DNA of 64,000 nucleotides from Borrelia anserina Es (GTDB lineage Bacteria > Spirochaetota > Spirochaetia > Borreliales > Borreliaceae): NCBI RefSeq assembly GCF_001936255.1, contig NZ_CP013704.1, positions 310,001 through 374,000 on the forward strand, read 5' to 3'. Both the position numbers and the translations under genes were made by a program. Shown piece after piece: positions 56,787 through 64,000 of the stretch. Within the stretch, counting starts at the first letter, position 1. Each line of letters begins with the position of its first letter. Below the pieces are notes generated by a model. The model did not search any database, had not been told where the DNA came from, and was given only the letters and a program-made list of their open reading frames with translations.

Positions 56787-58778
56787 ATGAGGAATTCAAA
56801 TGCAATTGTAATATCTGAAGGAATCATTAATGATAATGATATTACAAAGATAAAATCCATTTTTAAAATATCAAAGATAGTAAAATCTAGAAAAAATATC
56901 TCTAGTGAATACATCAAACAAAGTAAAATTAAGTTTGCTATTATTTACAACCATAAAAGACCAATAGATTTTTCAATCAACATGGCAAATGACCTAAAAA
57001 GCATTAATAACATTCACTCTATCATCATAAATAATAAGCCTATATATAAAGCAATGTATCAACCAAACTACATAGAAATATTAAATAATATCAATGAATT
57101 AAACGATAAACATACACTAATACAACAAAAAAAAATTTACTATGACAATAATAATGCTAATCTTGATTTTTTCTTAAATTTATCTGAACTTATTCAAGAG
57201 ATCGTGATCATCACAAATACTGACAACGACATCATATACATTAATGAAAAAGGCAGCAAAGAACTCGAACTCCCAATAAAAATTAGAGGAAAAGCAAATA
57301 AAATAAGTGAAATAAAAATCATAGACTTAGAAAAAGAAACTAAAATAGATCTAAGTTACAACACAAATGATATTCCTGAATTCAGAAACATATTGATAAC
57401 CGACTGCATTTTAAAGGTTAAAAATAACAAAAAATTAATTGTAGACTTATTCATCAGTACAATTGCTCAAAACAATATTGATAAGTTAATTACAATAAAA
57501 GACATATCAGACTTAAAATCTAAAAACAATACTCAAGACCTCGAAATCATCGATCAACAAACAGATCTGTATAATATTAAAGGACTTGAAAAGCTGTTAA
57601 TAAACCAAATTGAATCTGCCCATAAAAAAATATATTTATTTGACCTAGATTTACACATAAATACAGAATGTGAAATAACAGGCAACAGAGCAAACGTAGA
57701 CTCAAAAATACTTAAAAAAATCGCTTTCAGGATAATGTCATTTTATTCAGAGTACATATTTAGATTAAAAGACAATAATTTAATAGTCATTATATCCACA
57801 AGCGGAGGAGAACAAAGACTAATTTCAATTGCAGAAGACATTAAAAAAACCATTTCTAGAGAACTCAAAAAAGAAGGTTTTATAATATTTAAATTCAATA
57901 TAGGAATAATAGAAGTAAACCTAAAAGAAGATATAGAGAAAAAGCTCGCAAAATTAAAAATAGCAACAAAAATATCTGATGAATATAAAGATTCTATGCC
58001 TATTTTATATAAAGATGAATTACCAGAAACAATTCTTATTAAAAATCAAAATAAAATATTTGAATATATAGTAAAAGCAATAAAGAATGACTTTTTTAGT
58101 CTCTATTACCAAAAAATTACTCCTCTCAAAAAAGACCTAAAACCAAAAATTGAAATATTAACAAGACTTTTTGACTATACAGGAACTCCCATCCCAAACA
58201 GCAATGTCTTTAGCTTAATAGACAAGTATAACCTAACAGTTGAAGTAGACAAACTAGTAGTTACTAAAGCTTTAAGAGAATATACAAATTTCGTAGCGAA
58301 AAATGGTGTTCATATCTTTTCAATCAACATTTCACCATACTCACTCAAGTCTAAAAACTTCAGAATGTTCTTAAAAGAAACACTTATTAAAAGTCATGTT
58401 CCACTTCAGAATATATGCTTAGAAATAACAGAAACTGGAATCTTAGAAAATTTTGAATTAATCAAAACATATTTCAACGAACTTAAAACCTTTGGAATTA
58501 AACTTGCACTTGATGACTTTGGCAGCGGATATACATCTCTCTCATATATTAAAATTTTACCAATAGATATCATCAAAATAGATGGTTCCTTTATTCAAGT
58601 AATTAACTCTAGTCAAATAGATCTCGTAATAATAAAATCAATAAAAGACATTGCTGATACAAGGAGAATCAAAATTATAGCTGAATTTGTATCGAATGAA
58701 GAAATACTTAAAAAGATAAATGAGATCGGAATAGATTATGGACAAGGATTCTTATGGCATAAACCAGAACCAATCTAA
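56787..58778 (+). CDS. pdeA: Cyclic-di-GMP phosphodiesterase PdeA (PAS-degenerate GGDEF-EAL)
   Basis: The 663-residue protein has an unrecognised N-domain, a PAS-like region at about 130-245 (EIVIITNTDNDIIYINEKG), a degenerate GGDEF domain at about 258-400 (YIFRLKDNNLIVI where GGDEF should be) and an EAL domain from about 425. Phosphodiesterase residues are kept: E456 (EILTR), N514, E546 (LEITET), D576-D577 (LDDFGSG), K597 (IKIDG), E633 and Q653. The usual AEGVE reads AEFVS. BB0363 of B. burgdorferi hydrolyses c-di-GMP and affects motility. The weakly placed ATG at 56787 has no strong ribosome site. Confidence 0.93.
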   Translation: MRNSNAIVISEGIINDNDITKIKSIFKISKIVKSRKNISSEYIKQSKIKFAIIYNHKRPIDFSINMANDLKSINNIHSIIINNKPIYKAMYQPNYIEILNNINELNDKHTLIQQKKIYYDNNNANLDFFLNLSELIQEIVIITNTDNDIIYINEKGSKELELPIKIRGKANKISEIKIIDLEKETKIDLSYNTNDIPEFRNILITDCILKVKNNKKLIVDLFISTIAQNNIDKLITIKDISDLKSKNNTQDLEIIDQQTDLYNIKGLEKLLINQIESAHKKIYLFDLDLHINTECEITGNRANVDSKILKKIAFRIMSFYSEYIFRLKDNNLIVIISTSGGEQRLISIAEDIKKTISRELKKEGFIIFKFNIGIIEVNLKEDIEKKLAKLKIATKISDEYKDSMPILYKDELPETILIKNQNKIFEYIVKAIKNDFFSLYYQKITPLKKDLKPKIEILTRLFDYTGTPIPNSNVFSLIDKYNLTVEVDKLVVTKALREYTNFVAKNGVHIFSINISPYSLKSKNFRMFLKETLIKSHVPLQNICLEITETGILENFELIKTYFNELKTFGIKLALDDFGSGYTSLSYIKILPIDIIKIDGSFIQVINSSQIDLVIIKSIKDIADTRRIKIIAEFVSNEEILKKINEIGIDYGQGFLWHKPEPI

Positions 58779-58983
58779 AAACAAGAAAATATTTTTTAAT
58801 GCCAGCAAAAATTAGAAGATCTCTAATTGCTAAATCAATTAGCCATAACAGCATTTAAACTCATTTCACCTTAAAAACAATACTTTAGCTTAAACTTGCC
58901 CATAGACATCTGTTTTTCATTGATCAGACCACATTTTAAAAATAATAGAATGTTATAATAAGTAATTAGGAGGAAAAATTTCA
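58779..58983. other. Intergenic gap between pdeA and the M18 aminopeptidase
   Basis: No ORF is visible in these 205 bases, where I recall mgsA and the LA7 lipoprotein gene in B. burgdorferi. It contains a small palindrome CTAATTG-CTAAAT-CAATTAG at about 58826-58845 and, at its 3' end, the aminopeptidase promoter. No recognisable fragment of either missing gene was seen. Confidence 0.45.
58951..58959 (+). promoter_or_regulatory. Extended -10 promoter for the M18 aminopeptidase
   Basis: TGTTATAAT is a perfect extended -10, about 25 bases before the ATG; the leader carries a full AGGAGG ribosome site at 58968. No good -35 is seen. Confidence 0.55.
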
Positions 58984-60360
58984 ATGGTAAAAAAAAATCC
59001 TTGGACTTCTTTAAAAGAAGAAGAGAAAAACAATATTTTAGAATTTACCCAAAAATACAAAAAATTTTTAAGCTCAGTTAAAACTGAACGAGAAACAACC
59101 AACTATGCTATACAAAAGGCAAAGGAAAAAGGCTTCATTAATACTTGCGAAAAACAAGTACTCAAAACTGGAGATAAAATTTTTTACACATGTCGAAATA
59201 AAAATGTTGCTATTGTATTTATTGGAAAAGAACCTATTGAAAATGGAATAAACTTCATCGTATCACACACAGATTCACCAAGACTTGATGCTAAACCATC
59301 GCCAATTACTGAAGAGAATGAATTGACACTGATGAAAACAAATTATTATGGAGGCATCAAAAAATATCAATGGTTATCCCTTCCTCTATCAATACGGGGT
59401 ACAGTATTTTTACAAAACGGAGAAAAAGTAGAGATCAAAATCGGTGACGATAACAATGATCCCGTATTTATAATTCCTGATGTTTTACCACATCTTGACA
59501 AAAAAGTTCAAAGAGATAAAAAAGTCGAAAACATCATTGAAGGCGAAAATTTAAAAATCATAATTGGAAGCCTGCCCATTGAGACTAAAGAAAAAGAAAA
59601 AGTAAAATCTGCTACTCTTAAGTTACTAAAAGAAAAATATAAAATAGAAGAAGATGATTTCATCTCAGCAGAAATAGAAATAGTGCCAGCAGGAGAAGCA
59701 AAAGATGTAGGATTTGATAGGGCACTCATCGGCGCTTATGGCCAAGACGACAAGGTTTGTGTTTATACCTCACTAGAAGCCATACTAAATTTAGAAGAAA
59801 CTCCAAACAAAACTGCTATATGTTTTTTAGTTGATAAGGAAGAGATTGGATCAACTGGATCAACTGGACTAAACTCAAGATACCTTGAATACTTCGTATC
59901 AGACATAATATTTAAACTTGAACAGACTAAATATAATAATCTCTTAGTTCAGAAAGTACTATGGAACTCAAAAAGCATATCTGCTGACGTTTGCAGTGCA
60001 ATAAATCCCTTATTTAAATCAATTCACGATGAACAAAACGCACCCAAATTGGGATATGGAATATCTGTAATAAAATATACAGGTCACGGAGGGAAAATCA
60101 TGGCCAGTGACGCTGATGCAGAACTTGTCTCTTACATCAGAAATTTGCTAAACAAGAATAATATAGCTTGGCAAGTAGCAACACTTGGTAAAGTAGATGA
60201 AGGCGGTGGAGGAACTGTTGCAAAATTTTTAGCACATTATGGCATAAGAACAATTGACATGGGGCCTGGTGTAATTAGCATGCATTCACCATTCGAAATA
60301 ACCTCTAAATTTGATGTATATACCTCCTATATGGCTTACAAGGCTTTCTTCAAAGGATAA
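58984..60360 (+). CDS. M18-family aminopeptidase (aminopeptidase I)
   Basis: The 458-residue metallopeptidase has the M18 metal-site segments VSHTDSPRLDAKPSP (His and Asp), DKEEIGSTGSTGL (Glu pair), ASDADAELV and MHSPFEITSKFD (His), plus AYGQDDKVCVYTSLEA. It removes N-terminal residues from peptides, a natural partner for the peptide importer in an organism that cannot make most amino acids. It has a strong promoter and AGGAGG site and precedes the EIIB-like gene by 5 bases. Confidence 0.95.
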   Translation: MVKKNPWTSLKEEEKNNILEFTQKYKKFLSSVKTERETTNYAIQKAKEKGFINTCEKQVLKTGDKIFYTCRNKNVAIVFIGKEPIENGINFIVSHTDSPRLDAKPSPITEENELTLMKTNYYGGIKKYQWLSLPLSIRGTVFLQNGEKVEIKIGDDNNDPVFIIPDVLPHLDKKVQRDKKVENIIEGENLKIIIGSLPIETKEKEKVKSATLKLLKEKYKIEEDDFISAEIEIVPAGEAKDVGFDRALIGAYGQDDKVCVYTSLEAILNLEETPNKTAICFLVDKEEIGSTGSTGLNSRYLEYFVSDIIFKLEQTKYNNLLVQKVLWNSKSISADVCSAINPLFKSIHDEQNAPKLGYGISVIKYTGHGGKIMASDADAELVSYIRNLLNKNNIAWQVATLGKVDEGGGGTVAKFLAHYGIRTIDMGPGVISMHSPFEITSKFDVYTSYMAYKAFFKG

Positions 60361-60365
60361 TAAAC

Positions 60366-60629
60366 ATGACCAAAGATATAACCAAAACGTCAAAACACAT
60401 TTTAGAATGCTTTGGAGGCACTTCAAACATCAAAAAAGTGGAAAAAGATCTAACTAGAATAAAAATATTAGTTGATAGTAACTCTTTAGTTAAGAGAGAA
60501 AATTTAACAAAGGATAAAAATATCATAGGGGCAATTAAGTCAAACGAATTCACAGAAATTGTAATGAACTTTGAAGTAATTGACGACGTTTATAGTAATA
60601 TCATGTATATGATAAATGAAAAAATATAG
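60366..60629 (+). CDS. PTS EIIB-like (glucose class) domain protein lacking the phosphorylated cysteine
   Basis: The 87-residue protein is a free-standing EIIB-glucose-type domain: HILECFGGTSNIKKVEKD aligns with the LxxAFGGKxNIxxLDAC start of the family, and LTRIKILVDS with ITRLRVxVxD. In the canonical CxTRLR motif the phosphorylatable Cys is Asp here (D28, KDLTRIK). So the fold is recognisable but phosphotransfer through Cys is impossible; a regulatory or binding role is inferred. It follows the aminopeptidase by 5 bases and ends at a hairpin. From memory this is BB0367. Confidence 0.8.
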   Translation: MTKDITKTSKHILECFGGTSNIKKVEKDLTRIKILVDSNSLVKRENLTKDKNIIGAIKSNEFTEIVMNFEVIDDVYSNIMYMINEKI

Positions 60630-60650
60630 TAGGATCCCGTTTGGGTCCTA
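60630..60650. terminator. Hairpin between the EIIB-like gene and gpsA
   Basis: TAGGATCCC and GGGTCCTA pair around a GTTT loop with one bulged T; it starts right after the EIIB-like stop and overlaps the convergent gpsA stop. No T-run follows on the plus strand. Confidence 0.55.
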
Positions 60651-61694
60651 AACTTTAAAATTTCTTATACAATCAACAATGGCTTCAGGCTTTAATTCTT
60701 TATTCAAAATTTTATACACTATATTCGCTAAACTATGATCATTGGAATCACTACCTAAAGATTTAAAAAGCAAAGAAACTTCCTTAGCAGCAAATATTCC
60801 CTCTGGCAAATAACCAATTTTATGGATATTATTTATTAAATCATCTATATCCACTAAACCTTCCAAGATATTTTTATTAACAATTTCACGACCAAATCGT
60901 CGATTTCTCCCAAAAACGCTTCTACAAGTAACATCTAAATCCCCAGAACCAGCTAAAAATAAAAATGTTTCTGCATTGCAGGTACCAAGCTTAAAAGCAA
61001 TATTTTTCATATCACTTAAAGAAACTGAAAATAAAAAAGACTCCGTATTATCGCCTATCAAATTTGTATTTTTATATTCATCTAAAATTCCAAATGCAAT
61101 TGCAAATATATTTTTCAAAGCTGCTGCTATCTGTACACCAAGAACATCATTACTATAAAACATAGAAATAGAAGTGTCATTAAATAAATTAATAAATTCA
61201 AAAGCATTGTCTCTGTTATTACTAGCAGCCACAAGTCCTGTAATCACTCCAAGTCCAACTTCTTCAGCATGACTTGGCCCTGCAATATAAGTAATTTCAT
61301 CTTTATATCCACTTAAAATACTCTCTGCAGCCTCTACAATCGTGCAAAGTTTGCCATCAATTGTTATAAAACCTTTTGTAAGTATTGCCAATTTAAACTT
61401 TTTGGTATAGCATACGTTTTTTAATTCATTCAAAATATTTAAAGTATAAAGGGAAGGTGTCACAACAAAAACATAATCAGACTGGCTTACAACATCAAAC
61501 AAATTAGAACTTGCAATCAAATTATCAGGCAACCTAATGTCCTTTAAATACTTGACATTCTCATGATCATTATTAATACTATCTCTAACATCTTTTTCAA
61601 AAGACCATATCAAAATATTATGTTTAAATTTATCTGCCAAAACCTTAGCAACAGCCGTTCCCCAAGCTCCTGCTCCAACTATAGATATTGTCAT
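60648..61694 (-). CDS. gpsA: Glycerol-3-phosphate dehydrogenase (NAD(P)+)
   Basis: GpsA links dihydroxyacetone phosphate and glycerol-3-phosphate, feeding lipid synthesis and redox balance. The 348-residue enzyme has the nucleotide loop SIVGAGAWGTAVAKVLA, VFVVTPSLYTLNIL, LTKGF, YIAGPSHAEEVGLG, the catalytic AAALKNIFAIAFGI (Lys) and FLAGSGDLDVTCRS. Where many homologues have NTKAALITRG, this one reads NTESFLFSVSLSDMKN, a local variation. It shares the minus strand with the ClpA-like gene, 26 bases away. Confidence 0.95.
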   Translation of the reverse strand: MTISIVGAGAWGTAVAKVLADKFKHNILIWSFEKDVRDSINNDHENVKYLKDIRLPDNLIASSNLFDVVSQSDYVFVVTPSLYTLNILNELKNVCYTKKFKLAILTKGFITIDGKLCTIVEAAESILSGYKDEITYIAGPSHAEEVGLGVITGLVAASNNRDNAFEFINLFNDTSISMFYSNDVLGVQIAAALKNIFAIAFGILDEYKNTNLIGDNTESFLFSVSLSDMKNIAFKLGTCNAETFLFLAGSGDLDVTCRSVFGRNRRFGREIVNKNILEGLVDIDDLINNIHKIGYLPEGIFAAKEVSLLFKSLGSDSNDHSLANIVYKILNKELKPEAIVDCIRNFKV

Positions 61695-61720
61695 ATATAT
61701 GTCTCCTTATAATCAGGAAT

Positions 61721-63961
61721 TTATAATAACTCATACTTCATTGTCCCGTCTAGATAAACTCTGATCTTGTCATCCTCTTTAAATTTTTTTAAAATCATAT
61801 CGCTAACCAACAAACTTCCAACTTCCTTAACCACAAGCTTACGCACACTCTTAATACCAAGTCCATCTCTATAAGTTTTATTCCGAAAATAATCAATAAT
61901 ATTTTTTTCAAAAAAAATATCAACTTTTTCATTTTTTAGTACCTTAACGAAATTATTCATCTCTTCAATAATAACCTTTTCAAGGTCACTCTCGCATACA
62001 GGCTTAAAGAAGAAAATATGATCTATAAGATCTAAAAATTGACTAGAAAAACGTTTTTCTAGCAAACTTCTGCAATTTACTGTTTCACTTTTAAATCCAA
62101 TACCAGCAAGTTCCCTATATTCTATATTAATATCTATTATTATTATACTATCCGACAAGCTCACACTTCTACCAAGACTATCATAAAGTTTACCTGTATT
62201 AAACCCCTCAAAAAAAAAATCTATAACCCTCTTGGAAGATTTATCAAAATCGGAAAGAAAAATAATTGAACTTGAAGATTTACTTAAAAATTTAAAAAAT
62301 TTAGTAGGTTCATCATAAGATTCAGAGCCATACATAGGCCCTATTAATCTATTAATGCCATCAAAATCACTATACTCACTCATTCCCAAAGTCAATTTAG
62401 GAATCTTAAGTTCTTCTGATAAAATACATGCAAGCTTACTCTTATCTACATCTGGAGAACCTATTAAAGCGAAAATACCAAGGGAATTACTTTGAAAGAG
62501 AAATTTAATCCTTAAAAGTTTGATGTTCAATATCAAATCAGATAAAATCTCCTCATCAATTATTATGCCTTTTCTTATTTTACGCTCTAGATTAATCAGT
62601 AAGTCATTATCATAGCTATCAAAATTAAAAACATTTGTATCAATTATAGATTTAACAAAATCTTTCATATCATCGCCCGTTATAACTTTCTTGTTATTAC
62701 TCTCACACTTAAATTTAGCCCCAATACCATCTAATAAATCGAAAGCTTTATCAGGAAGGCATCTATCTTTAATATACTTAGACATAGTAATTGAAACCCA
62801 TATGGCCTCATCTGTGTACTCTACATTATGATGCATCTCATATTGTTCCTTAGCACCTTTTAAAATATAATAAGTATCCTCAAAACTTGGTTCCTTAAGT
62901 TCTATACTATGAAATCTTCTTATTAAAGCTTTATCTTTTAAAAAGAATTTTTGATATTCATATTTGGTAGTAGCACCGATTAACTTTACCTTACCTAAAG
63001 TTAATATAGGCTTCAACAAATTTGAAACATCTACATTACTAAAAGATGTAGCACCAGCTCCAACTATCATATGAATTTCATCAATAAAAAGAATTACCTT
63101 TTTTTTAAAAAATAAAAAATCTAAAAGCTTATTCACTCTATCTTCAAGATCTCCCCTATACCGAGTTCCAGATATAAGTCTTCCTATATCAAGAGAATAA
63201 ACCTCATAACCCATTAACTCCCGAGGTACTTGACCTGTCTTTATCATATAAGCAAGTCCTTGAAGTAATATTGTTTTTCCAACTCCAGGCTCTCCAAAGA
63301 TAATTGGATTACTCTTATATTTGCGAAGCATTACCTGAATCAACTTACATAATTCTTCATTTCGGCCAACCAAAGGACTCTTCTCTAAACTTGGATCTAA
63401 ACTATCAATAACATTGGACAAAAAATCTTCAGCAAAATTGTTCTTATCCAATGAATCATCATCTTGATCTAATTTAAAATAATCTCCTTCAAAAATACTC
63501 AAACCTCCATTACTATCTATCTCTTTATTCAAAAGATCGCTTGCAACAAGTAGCCTATCATTTTCAAGAAAGCTTAAATCCAAGTCTGAACCCAAGTAAT
63601 CATAAACCTCAATTATCTTGTCAAAGATAGTTAAATTAAACCCTGACTTCAACAAAGAATCTAAAATTATGTTTTTTCTTTTCCTAATTAACACCCATAG
63701 CAAATCTTTCTCTTGTAATATACAAGGATTTTTATAATAAAAAATTGTATTGATTATCTCTTGACATAAATCATTCATCTGAAAATGATAATCCGAAATA
63801 TCAGAACCTTTTAAAGGCACCTGATTGAAAAAATCTCCCAAAATTTTATCAAAAGTATAAAAATTAAGAGTACATAAACCAAGCAGCTCTTTAATTTTTT
63901 CATCTCTAATTAAACTGTAAAAAATATGCTCTTCAGTAAAAATAAGATGTTTGCGTTCCAT
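61721..63961 (-). CDS. ClpA-like AAA+ unfoldase with inactive-looking second ATPase domain
   Basis: The 746-residue protein has a Clp N-domain (about 1-140), a complete D1 AAA+ module with Walker A GEPGVGKT (223-230) and Walker B LFIDEIH (292-298), and a D2 module whose Walker A is GSPDVDKS (501-508) and Walker B IIFLSDFDK (566-574, D-E replaced by S-D). The ClpP-docking tripeptide IGF is retained (621-623) and sensor-2 region reads DGLGIKSVRKL. It would deliver substrates to ClpP, driven mainly by D1. The gene starts 39 bases from the right edge and is complete. Confidence 0.88.
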   Translation of the reverse strand: MERKHLIFTEEHIFYSLIRDEKIKELLGLCTLNFYTFDKILGDFFNQVPLKGSDISDYHFQMNDLCQEIINTIFYYKNPCILQEKDLLWVLIRKRKNIILDSLLKSGFNLTIFDKIIEVYDYLGSDLDLSFLENDRLLVASDLLNKEIDSNGGLSIFEGDYFKLDQDDDSLDKNNFAEDFLSNVIDSLDPSLEKSPLVGRNEELCKLIQVMLRKYKSNPIIFGEPGVGKTILLQGLAYMIKTGQVPRELMGYEVYSLDIGRLISGTRYRGDLEDRVNKLLDFLFFKKKVILFIDEIHMIVGAGATSFSNVDVSNLLKPILTLGKVKLIGATTKYEYQKFFLKDKALIRRFHSIELKEPSFEDTYYILKGAKEQYEMHHNVEYTDEAIWVSITMSKYIKDRCLPDKAFDLLDGIGAKFKCESNNKKVITGDDMKDFVKSIIDTNVFNFDSYDNDLLINLERKIRKGIIIDEEILSDLILNIKLLRIKFLFQSNSLGIFALIGSPDVDKSKLACILSEELKIPKLTLGMSEYSDFDGINRLIGPMYGSESYDEPTKFFKFLSKSSSSIIFLSDFDKSSKRVIDFFFEGFNTGKLYDSLGRSVSLSDSIIIIDINIEYRELAGIGFKSETVNCRSLLEKRFSSQFLDLIDHIFFFKPVCESDLEKVIIEEMNNFVKVLKNEKVDIFFEKNIIDYFRNKTYRDGLGIKSVRKLVVKEVGSLLVSDMILKKFKEDDKIRVYLDGTMKYELL

Positions 63962-64000
63962 AAAAAACAGAAATGATTTAAAAAATAAATTATTTAAAGC

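Overview
The window is very AT-rich, single-contig spirochaete chromosome. Gene content and order match the left arm of a Borrelia/Borreliella linear chromosome (the segment I know in B. burgdorferi B31 as roughly BB0305-BB0369): rsmH, recN, nadK, cheW, rfuABCD, the BB0323/BB0324 lipoproteins, flagellar-collar gene flcA, the opp locus, eno, gatCAB, carD, ctp, lgt, pdeA, gpsA and a ClpA-like gene. Two contents hint at a relapsing-fever-group species rather than a Lyme species: only two oppA genes precede oppB, and no gene lies between pdeA and the M18 aminopeptidase, where I recall mgsA and the LA7 lipoprotein in B. burgdorferi. That species-group assignment is an inference. Locus numbers are from memory.

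Layout. 0-7.4 kb, minus strand: end of a cell-wall/division cluster (ftsL-like, rsmH), three unknown exported or helical proteins, then recN, nadK, cheW and rlmE packed with small overlaps. 7.4-9.2 kb, plus: prenyl diphosphate synthase and a TPR-like exported protein. 9.2-13.8 kb, minus: riboflavin importer RfuABCD behind a long leader. 13.8-17 kb: an exported FecR-like protein, a degenerate tandem copy of the BB0323 start, intact BB0323, and the BamD-like BB0324. 17-22 kb, minus: vWA protein, flagellar collar FlcA, acyltransferase. 22-29.8 kb, plus: oppA1-oppA2-oppBCDF. 30-33 kb: P26-like double E-set protein, enolase, rplM-rpsI. 33-41 kb, minus: one long operon lolA, RodZ-like, pcrA, gatC, gatA, gatB and an aminotransferase-like remnant. 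41-45 kb, plus: rqcH, pyk, Memo-like. 45-54 kb: rpmB, unknown spirochaete protein, solute-binding-like lipoprotein, two membrane proteins, carD, WecG-like, rsmE, ctp. 54-60.6 kb, plus: small membrane protein, MinD-like ATPase, lgt, pdeA, M18 aminopeptidase, EIIB-like. 60.6-64 kb, minus: gpsA and a ClpA-like gene.

How it fits together. The genes describe a parasite that imports peptides and riboflavin, lives on glycolysis (eno, pyk, gpsA), makes Gln-tRNA by GatCAB, moves with periplasmic flagella under chemotaxis and c-di-GMP control, and relies on lipoproteins (lgt, lolA, many lipoboxes).

No dramatic new multi-gene system (CRISPR, toxin-antitoxin, prophage, defence island) is visible; there are no tRNA or rRNA genes that I can see. 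The most interesting signal is a recurring theme: several proteins keep a recognisable enzyme fold but have lost catalytic residues (GSA-aminomutase-like, Memo-like, WecG-like, PTS EIIB with Asp for Cys, ClpA with a ruined second ATPase, asymmetric RfuB). The others are a sharply bounded near-identical patch shared by the two oppA genes and an unusual repeat set in the oppA2 leader.
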